Part shown: piece by piece, positions 1 through 4,151 of the stretch | How the letters are laid out: the number at the start of each line of letters is the position of its first letter | Numbering within the stretch: position 1 is the stretch's first letter | Assembly (NCBI GenBank): GCA_949127645.1 | Contig: CASBQM010000868.1 | Span: 1 to 5,362 of the forward strand | Reading direction: 5' to 3' | From: Synechococcales cyanobacterium PMM_0036 | GTDB lineage: Bacteria > Cyanobacteriota > Cyanobacteriia > Elainellales > Elainellaceae | Length of the DNA stretch: 5,362 bases | The notes under the pieces: model-generated | The model's input: only the letters and a program-made list of their open reading frames with translations | Database searches by the model: none | What the model was told of the DNA's origin: nothing | Program-made: the position numbers and the translations under genes

Positions 1-19
1 CGTAAACTGCTAATTTCAC
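1..19 (-). CDS. chlL: 5' end of a divergent gene, possibly ChlL (light-independent protochlorophyllide reductase iron protein), partial
   Basis: Read on the minus strand, bases 19 to 1 give GTG AAA TTA GCA GTT TAC G, that is (M/V)-K-L-A-V-Y followed by a codon beginning with G. An AGGAG ribosome site lies 7 nt upstream of the GTG (bases 27-31 on the + strand). This matches the start of ChlL, whose N-terminus is MKLAVYG followed by the KGGIGKS P-loop; the partial seventh codon fits Gly. ChlL is the nitrogenase-iron-protein-like ATPase that feeds electrons to ChlN/ChlB in dark chlorophyll synthesis. Only six codons are visible, so the ribosome site and frame are seen but the family is inferred. 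Another P-loop protein of the ParA/NifH type could begin similarly. Confidence 0.42.
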
Positions 20-26
20 AGCATAT

Positions 27-31
27 CTCCT
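27..31 (-). promoter_or_regulatory. Ribosome binding site of the left-edge minus-strand gene
   Basis: The plus strand reads CTCCT, so the minus strand has AGGAG, with 7 nt before the GTG codon at 19-17. This is ideal spacing and is the main reason to believe that a gene begins at the left edge. Confidence 0.45.
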
Positions 32-166
32 AGTAAGTTTGTCTTAAAAGCAATGTGTCTAACAATCGATCGCCCTTCAGAACGATTCATCGCTCTCGTC
101 CGGCTCGTGGGCGGTTCATGCAAGCATTATTGTCGAATTTGAGTCAGAGGGAAAGGAGGACGAAGA

Positions 167-208
167 ATGATTTTGCTAGAAAAGCAGAGAAGAATTGATT
201 GGAGCTAA
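167..208 (+). CDS. Possible 13-codon small ORF with a consensus Shine-Dalgarno
   Basis: ATG at 167 opens a 13-codon frame (MILLEKQRRIDWS) ending in TAA. It is preceded by AAGGAGGA at 153-160, six bases before the ATG, the strongest ribosome site in the window. The peptide resembles nothing I know and no promoter is obvious. Purine-rich runs like this arise by chance in AT-rich spacers, so this is only a candidate leader or small protein. Confidence 0.15.
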   Translation: MILLEKQRRIDWS

Positions 209-599
209 TTTTGAGCAATGAAAAAGGCTTACAGGAAGTTCTGAAGCTAAAATTTAGTGTTTTCTAAGTATTTAAGTTTTACTTTAAATATAAATAAGAA
301 CAAAAGACAAAAAATTATTCAATACTCTTGGGTTAAAGCAATCTACACCCGTCAAATTAAAATTAAATTTGTAAAGTTTATTTGGTGAAGCAAAGCGTCT
401 AAAACTATCTCTTAAGCTGCTTAGCCTCTAGTTCTCGCTGCATTACTTCGATTCCCTAAGTTTTCCTACTTTAAACAGGGCTGAAACTCAATAGATCTAA
501 GGTTTTGAGCGATCGCTCTTGCCCTCTAACTCAGCAGAAAATCAGTAAAGCCCTGAGTCAAGGGTGTAGAACCTCCAGAGAGGAAGACTTTTCTAGAGC

Positions 600-630
600 T
601 TTGTGACAAATCATCAATTTTTCAAAAATT
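600..630. promoter_or_regulatory. Two adjacent odd-centred dyads, possible operator
   Basis: TTTGT-G-ACAAA (600-610) and AATTTTT-C-AAAAATT (616-630) are perfect inverted repeats of 5-1-5 and 7-1-7 form, with centres 18 bp apart. Fur-family operators have 7-1-7 symmetry, but these bases do not match the known Fur (TGATAAT half) or PerR (TTATAAT half) consensus. The call therefore rests on symmetry and position alone. Confidence 0.22.
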
Positions 631-709
631 AGCCTTAATCTCGGGCAAAAAGTTTAGAGCTAATGGAATCTAATCCATAATTCAAGAGGCTTTAGGCGAA
701 TAGACATTC

Positions 710-738
710 TTGACTCATCTAAGTTAAAGTGGTATTGA
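710..738 (+). promoter_or_regulatory. Candidate sigma-70-type promoter upstream of the Fur-family gene
   Basis: TTGACT (710-715) is a good -35 match. Seventeen bases later stands TATTGA (733-738), a poor -10 that keeps only the initial TAT. Initiation would fall near 745, exactly where the first 18-bp repeat copy starts, giving a leader of about 110 nt. Confidence 0.3.
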
Positions 739-744
739 GTCTGA

Positions 745-762
745 TTTAGAGATTAGGTTAAG
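745..762 (+). repeat. 18-bp direct repeat, copy 1
   Basis: TTTAGAGATTAGGTTAAG is identical to 834-851, 89 bp downstream. It begins 7 bp after the candidate -10 at 733-738. An exact 18-bp repeat in a short spacer is unlikely by chance and could be a regulator's binding site or a duplicated leader segment. Confidence 0.8.
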
Positions 763-823
763 CTATCTGAATCATCCTTAACTGCGATAGAAGGCTACAA
801 AAAATCAATTGTGAAGACCGCGC

Positions 824-829
824 TATAAA
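824..829 (+). promoter_or_regulatory. Candidate -10 element close to the Fur-family gene
   Basis: TATAAA at 824-829 is a good -10 hexamer, but no convincing -35 lies 16-18 bp upstream. Initiation would fall near 836, inside the second 18-bp repeat, leaving a leader of only about 20 nt. Confidence 0.25.
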
Positions 830-833
830 TTCT

Positions 834-851
834 TTTAGAGATTAGGTTAAG
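834..851 (+). repeat. 18-bp direct repeat, copy 2, overlapping the translation start region
   Basis: This is an exact copy of 745-762. It begins 5 bp after the candidate -10 at 824-829 and ends two bases before the ATG at 853, so it contains most of the AAGG ribosome site. A protein bound here would cover the +1 region; in RNA it would sit on the ribosome landing site. Confidence 0.8.
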
Positions 852-852
852 G

Positions 853-1317
853 ATGGCTATGCAGATTGAAGCAGAAGGAAGAAAACCTATTCGCTCTCTA
901 GAGGATGCCTTAGAGCATTGCCAAACGCTGGGAATGCGCTTGAGCAAACAGCGTCGCTTTGTTTTAGAGCTGCTCTGGCAGGAGAAAGAGCATCTGTCTG
1001 CCCGCGAAATCTACGATCGCCTCAATCAGCGCGGCAAAGACATTGGGCATACTTCTGTCTATCAGAACTTAGAGGCACTGTCGGCACAGGGCGTGATTGA
1101 ATGTGTGGAGCGATCGGATGGACGGTTGTACGGCAACATCAGCGATCCCCACAGTCATGTCAACTGCCTGGATACCCAGCAAATTATGGATGTGCATATC
1201 GAGCTACCTGCTGACTTGTTGCGTCAGGTAGAGGAGCAGACGGGCGTGAGAATCACCAACTACAGTATTGATTTTTATGGCTATCGTGCCGAGCTTGCTA
1301 CCGATCCCCAGAGCTAA
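853..1317 (+). CDS. perR: Fur-family transcriptional repressor, PerR/FurC type
   Basis: A 154-aa DNA-binding metalloregulator, probably the cytoplasmic peroxide-responsive repressor of antioxidant genes. The winged helix spans about residues 27-85, including HLSAREIYDRL and the recognition helix HTSVYQNLEAL. The dimerisation and metal domain follows, with H100-S-H102-V-N-C105. H47, H100, H102 and D113 line up with B. subtilis PerR ligands H37, H91, H93 and D104; the D85 position is Gly or Asn. The usual CXXC zinc pairs are missing: C105 stands alone (C-L-D-T) and the C-terminus has none. This fits the cyanobacterial PerR (slr1738/FurC) group better than FurA or Zur. The outermost ATG is given, but AAGG at 849-852 abuts it and sits 6 nt from the in-frame ATG at 859, which may be the real start. 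An intrinsic terminator follows at 1418. Confidence 0.8.
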   Translation: MAMQIEAEGRKPIRSLEDALEHCQTLGMRLSKQRRFVLELLWQEKEHLSAREIYDRLNQRGKDIGHTSVYQNLEALSAQGVIECVERSDGRLYGNISDPHSHVNCLDTQQIMDVHIELPADLLRQVEEQTGVRITNYSIDFYGYRAELATDPQS

Positions 1318-1359
1318 GTCTGATCCCCAGAGCCAAGTCTGATCCCCAGAGCTGAGTCT
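1303..1359 (+). repeat. Tandem repeat, 3 x 19 bp, across the perR stop codon
   Basis: The unit GATCCCCAGAGCTAAGTCT occupies 1303-1321, 1322-1340 and 1341-1359. Copies 2 and 3 each differ from copy 1 by one base. Copy 1 carries the last perR codons and the TAA (1315-1317). Since 19 is not a multiple of three, the extra copies are untranslated. It looks like a recent slippage duplication. Confidence 0.9.
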
Positions 1360-1417
1360 AAGGTGGCTCAAATCTCAACTTTTACGGGTCAGGCTGCATC
1401 GGTGAAACCATTATTTT

Positions 1418-1451
1418 TTAGGGACGTTCTATAGGAGCGTCCCTAATTTTT
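1418..1451 (+). terminator. Rho-independent terminator after perR
   Basis: TTAGGGACG (1418-1426) pairs perfectly with CGTCCCTAA (1438-1446). Four more inner pairs, two of them G-U, leave a 3-nt ATA loop. A TTTTT run follows (1447-1451). It lies 101 bp past the perR stop and would insulate the next gene from perR transcription. Confidence 0.85.
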
Positions 1452-1468
1452 GCTGTCTTACTCTTTTC

Positions 1469-1498
1469 TTGACACGCTACCTGTAGAATTCGTTCAAA
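1469..1498 (+). promoter_or_regulatory. Candidate promoter for the first repeat-protein gene
   Basis: TTGACA at 1469-1474 is a perfect -35 hexamer just after the terminator. The best-spaced -10 is the weak TTCAAA (1493-1498, 18-bp spacer). The better-looking TAGAAT at 1484-1489 is only 9 bp away, too close for ordinary sigma-70 use. The leader to the ATG would be about 90 nt. Confidence 0.35.
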
Positions 1499-1597
1499 TT
1501 TTTGATTCAAATCCTAAATTTGTGAGTAAGCTGAACTAGCCTCGCAGGGCAACCCCACCGCAAATTGCAACCGCATAAGTTAGTTCAGGCAGAAACT

Positions 1598-3856
1598 ATG
1601 GGAAAACAGCAGCTTGACCAAGCTATAGCTCAAGAAACCCGCAAAATTAACTTGCCAACTCCTAAAAGGATTGGAAATTCTTTACCTATCCAACCTTTGA
1701 AGCTATCTGACGCATGGCACCAAAGCCGGATCTTGTCCTATCGCAGTCAGCCTGTTGAAGAACAACCCGAGTTACAACAGCCGGTGCTGTCTACTTTAGA
1801 GCCGCCTGTTGACTCCATATCTAGCGTTGACTCTGTATCTGAGTCTACCTCTGTATCTGAGTCTACCTCTGTACCTAGGGCTGACTCTGTGATGACGATC
1901 GCCTCCCCCAAAATTCTGGGCTTTGAGCGGCAGGAGGTACTTCCGGTGATGAAACCGCGATCGCTTCAGGTACCGCAAATTCCTTTCCGACTGCAATTCC
2001 AGCAAAGGAAAAAACGCTGGGACTGGCTGATCGCTTGGCTGACTGTCCTGTGTCTCTTGAGCGGCATGGGCACTTCGGCGCTGCTGTGGCTTACAGGCTT
2101 GCCGCCCCTGCCCAACTGCGGCAATATTTCACCCGACTTCGGAATGCCTCGTCTGTACTGCGCTCAGCAAACTGCGCGATCGGGCAAGCTCCCTGACTTG
2201 CTCAAGGGGATTGCGCTCTTAAAAGACTGGTCGTCGGATCAGCCGTTTTACGATCAGGCTCAGGATCTCGTCAGCGAATGGTCTGATCTGGTGTTAATCA
2301 GCGCTCAGAATAAAATCGACCAGAATGATTTGAAGGGTGCGATCGCGGCTGCAACTCAGGTTCCAGTCTCTAGCTCGGTGTATGGCAAGGCTCAGAAGGC
2401 GATCGCCGCCTGGAAAAACCAATGGCATAAGGGAAATGTGCTGTATGCCAAAGCCGAAATTGCGATTCGGACGCAAAACTGGAAAGAGGCGGCTGCACAA
2501 GTCGTCGAGATGGGCTATATGGATCACGAGTATTGGCGAATTCAGCAGGCAGATGTGCTATCTAAGCGAATTTTGAGGGAAAAAGATGCCCGACAGGCGC
2601 TTACCCAAGCTCAGAAGCTCATTAAAGGAAAGAATCTGAGTATTGATTCAAATAGAGACAATTTCAATGGGGCTGATTTCAACAAGATTGAGCCCAACAA
2701 GATTGATCCCAACAAGATTGATCCCAATAAGGTTGACCTCAGCAAAGTTGATCCCGACAGACTGGGGGATGCGATCGCCTTAGTTCAAGCCGTGCCGTCT
2801 GGGACGCTAGCTTTTCCAGAAGCCAAAGCCGCCCTAACGGAGTGGAGTCAGGCATTGCTGGATTGGGCGATGCAGCAGTGGCAGCAGGGCAATGCCGATC
2901 TGGCTCTGACTACAGCTCAGCGGATTCCGTTTGATCCCCATTTGCCGATCGCTGGGAAAGATTTGATTCAGCTTAGCCATGCGCAGCAGCAAACGGACAA
3001 CATTCAACAGCAGGGACTTACCGAGCAGCTCTGGAACTTGCTAGAAGCTACCTCAGCCGTAGGGCAAATTTCCTCCGATAGCCCCGTTTACGAACTGGCT
3101 CATGGACGATCGCAAGCTTGGCAAGCGCGGCTTCAAGACGTGATTCAGCTCCAGTATGCTGACGTTCTGGCGCGTCTGAGGGATCGGGCTTCGCTGCAAA
3201 CGGCGATCGCCCAAGCCCAAAAAATTGCTCCCGATCGTCCTGGTCGGCTCTCTGCCCAATCGCTGATTGCCCGCTGGAATCAGGAACTTCAGAGGGTAGA
3301 AGACCGACAGTACCTTATCCGAGCAAAGGAGATAGCGAAACTTGGGAAAGTGGAGAACCTGAAGCGGGCGATCGCCCAAGCTGAAGAAATTCCTCCTAAC
3401 CGAGCGCTGTGGAATGACGCCCAAACACAGATGGCTATCTGGACAAAGCAAATAGAGATTATTGAGGATCAGCCGGTTCTTGAACAAGCCAAATCTTTGG
3501 CAAAACAAGGAAAATATCCTGAAGCAATTCAGGTTGCGGAGAAAATTCATGGCGATCGCGCCCTCTATGCAGTGGCTCAAAACGCGATCGCCACCTGGCA
3601 AGCGCAGATTCGTAAAGTTCAGACGGCTGAAGATCAGCCTATTTTAGACCAAGCAAATGCCCTAGCCGCCAGAGGACGGTTAACCATGGCGATCGAGATG
3701 GCTTGGCAAATTGCGCCCAACCGCGCTCTTTCTGATCAAGCGCAATCTTCGATCAAAATCTGGACAGAAGAACGATCTGCCGTATGGAATTCTCAGGCGG
3801 CTACCGGAGCAGATGAACCGGACTCCTCATCAGACGGGTCGGCATCTGCTCAATAG
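1598..3856 (+). CDS. Membrane-anchored helical-repeat protein of unknown function (paralogue 1)
   Basis: A 752-aa protein with no recognised enzyme domain and no P-loop. The N-terminal 139 residues are predicted cytoplasmic and low-complexity, with a WHQSRIL motif (40-46) and two SVSEST repeats (about 80-92). Basic RKKR precedes one transmembrane helix (about 144-166), so the positive-inside rule puts the remainder in the periplasm or thylakoid lumen. C174 and C188 follow the membrane directly and are the only cysteines outside it. About ten degenerate helical repeats run from 195 to 726. Their shared pattern is G..(A/L)AI..A..(I/V)P, then L/Y..AQ..I..W; the last four (from about 529, 584, 638 and 692) are clearest, with a period near 54. 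An NKIDP linker interrupts the array at 362-386, and a Ser/Asp-rich tail ends it. TPR-like scaffolding is a guess. I chose ATG 1598; an in-frame TTG at 1565 would add 11 residues. Confidence 0.85.
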   Translation: MGKQQLDQAIAQETRKINLPTPKRIGNSLPIQPLKLSDAWHQSRILSYRSQPVEEQPELQQPVLSTLEPPVDSISSVDSVSESTSVSESTSVPRADSVMTIASPKILGFERQEVLPVMKPRSLQVPQIPFRLQFQQRKKRWDWLIAWLTVLCLLSGMGTSALLWLTGLPPLPNCGNISPDFGMPRLYCAQQTARSGKLPDLLKGIALLKDWSSDQPFYDQAQDLVSEWSDLVLISAQNKIDQNDLKGAIAAATQVPVSSSVYGKAQKAIAAWKNQWHKGNVLYAKAEIAIRTQNWKEAAAQVVEMGYMDHEYWRIQQADVLSKRILREKDARQALTQAQKLIKGKNLSIDSNRDNFNGADFNKIEPNKIDPNKIDPNKVDLSKVDPDRLGDAIALVQAVPSGTLAFPEAKAALTEWSQALLDWAMQQWQQGNADLALTTAQRIPFDPHLPIAGKDLIQLSHAQQQTDNIQQQGLTEQLWNLLEATSAVGQISSDSPVYELAHGRSQAWQARLQDVIQLQYADVLARLRDRASLQTAIAQAQKIAPDRPGRLSAQSLIARWNQELQRVEDRQYLIRAKEIAKLGKVENLKRAIAQAEEIPPNRALWNDAQTQMAIWTKQIEIIEDQPVLEQAKSLAKQGKYPEAIQVAEKIHGDRALYAVAQNAIATWQAQIRKVQTAEDQPILDQANALAARGRLTMAIEMAWQIAPNRALSDQAQSSIKIWTEERSAVWNSQAATGADEPDSSSDGSASAQ
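1832..1875 (+). repeat. In-frame 18-bp coding repeat in the cytoplasmic linker
   Basis: TCTGTATCTGAGTCTACC occurs exactly twice (1832-1849 and 1850-1867), followed by a partial third copy (TCTGTACC). It encodes SVSEST SVSEST SVP, between the conserved WH motif and the transmembrane helix, consistent with a length-variable disordered spacer. Confidence 0.85.
2681..2755 (+). repeat. In-frame 15-bp coding repeat, five units (NKIDP)
   Basis: Five 15-bp units start at 2681, 2696, 2711, 2726 and 2741. They encode NKIEP, NKIDP, NKIDP, NKVDL and SKVDP; units 2 and 3 are identical in DNA. The stretch sits between two helical repeats and is probably an extended linker inside the extracytoplasmic domain. 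Confidence 0.9.
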
Positions 3857-3922
3857 GCGAGGCATTTCAGAAGGCAAGGCAACCGTAATGCATTCAATAC
3901 CGCAAGTCTTTGGCTGAAGATT

Positions 3923-3965
3923 CTTAATTAAGCTGAATTAAGCTAGAAGTTCTATATATTTTTAT
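3923..3965 (+). terminator. Weak candidate terminator after paralogue 1
   Basis: CTTAATT (3923-3929) pairs with AATTAAG (3936-3942) across a 6-nt loop. A small TAGAA/TTCTA dyad (3944-3954) and a T-rich run ending in TTTTTAT follow. The stem is almost all A-T, so termination would be inefficient. Confidence 0.25.
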
Positions 3966-3967
3966 GC

Positions 3968-3995
3968 GATTAATTAATCTTACGGCTGATTAATC
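3968..3995. repeat. Pair of AT-rich palindromes
   Basis: GATTAATTAATC (3968-3979) is a perfect 12-bp palindrome and GATTAATC (3988-3995) a perfect 8-bp one. The shared ATTAATCT recurs with a 16-bp offset. They could be operator half-sites or merely AT-rich spacer. Confidence 0.4.
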
Positions 3996-4067
3996 TAGGT
4001 CAAATTAACGGCGTTGGGTAGCAACAGCAATGATGCAGAGTTAAACCTGTTGCGTTACCGTTAGCTA

Positions 4068-4122
4068 GGCTAATAGCGATCGCTAGACTGGCGGCGATCG
4101 CTAGACTGACGAGGCATTAGCC
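4068..4122 (+). repeat. HIP1-containing 18-bp tandem repeat with inverted flanks
   Basis: GCGATCGCTAGACTGGCG (4076-4093) is followed directly by the same 18 bp with one change (4094-4111). The block is bracketed by GGCTAAT (4068-4074) and ATTAGCC (4116-4122), a 7-bp inverted pair. It ends 29 bp before the start of paralogue 2 and could fold into a stem in that gene's leader. Confidence 0.8.
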
Positions 4123-4151
4123 GTCTTTGGAGTGGTGTGAGATGTGCTTTC

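Larger units (their letters stand above)
20..852. other. AT-rich divergent intergenic region
   Basis: About 830 bases separate the left-edge minus-strand start from the Fur-family gene. Stops are frequent in all frames and no ORF of useful length is present. The stretch 240-380 is very AT-rich. One HIP1 octamer lies inside a 12-bp palindrome at 507-518. The region must hold promoters for both flanking genes. I find two promoter-like sites, a pair of odd-centred dyads and an 18-bp direct repeat, listed separately, and nothing recognisable as an rRNA, tRNA or riboswitch. Confidence 0.7.
773..855 (+). promoter_or_regulatory. Inverted repeat that could mask the ribosome site and start codon
   Basis: CATCCTTAAC (773-782) is the exact reverse complement of GTTAAGGATG (846-855), which contains the AAGG ribosome site and the ATG at 853. 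In a transcript starting upstream of 773, a 10-bp stem with a 63-nt loop would hide the start. The same 777-782 segment can instead pair with GTTAAG at 757-762 in the first repeat copy (6 bp, 14-nt loop). The pairings are seen in sequence; the regulatory role is inferred. Confidence 0.3.
3857..4151. other. AT-rich intergenic region between the two paralogues
   Basis: These 295 bases have no ORF of note. The left half is rich in TTAATTAA-type dyads and the right half has a tandem HIP1 repeat with inverted flanks. No strong U-tailed terminator and no good -35/-10 pair is visible, so I cannot say whether the second paralogue is co-transcribed with the first. Confidence 0.6.

Noticed and set aside
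547..602. Structured small RNA (AAAG/CTTT stem enclosing CCCT/AGGG and CCTC/GAGG hairpins)
   Set aside because: The stems are only four base pairs each, with no promoter, U-tail or recognised Yfr-type motif.
599..620. CRP-type site (TGTGA...)
   Set aside because: The second half-site does not match TCACA.
1303..1359. CRISPR-like array
   Set aside because: Units of 19 bp are directly abutting with no spacers, and there are only three.
1484..1489. TAGAAT as the -10 partner of TTGACA at 1469
   Set aside because: The spacer is 9 bp, too short for sigma-70-type recognition.
2681..2755. Pentapeptide-repeat (A(D/N)LXX) domain
   Set aside because: The period is five residues, but NKIDP lacks the central Leu/Phe pattern of the beta-helix family; it looks like a disordered linker.
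3053..3601. 182-codon minus-strand ORF antisense to paralogue 1
   Set aside because: Its recurring G-D-R pieces are the HIP1 octamers of the sense gene read in reverse, and it has no domain of its own. The plus strand carries the clear repeat protein.
1598..3856. Chromosome segregation ATPase or SMC-like annotation
   Set aside because: There is no Walker A or B motif and no heptad coiled coil. The helical repeats explain the Gln/Ala-rich composition.
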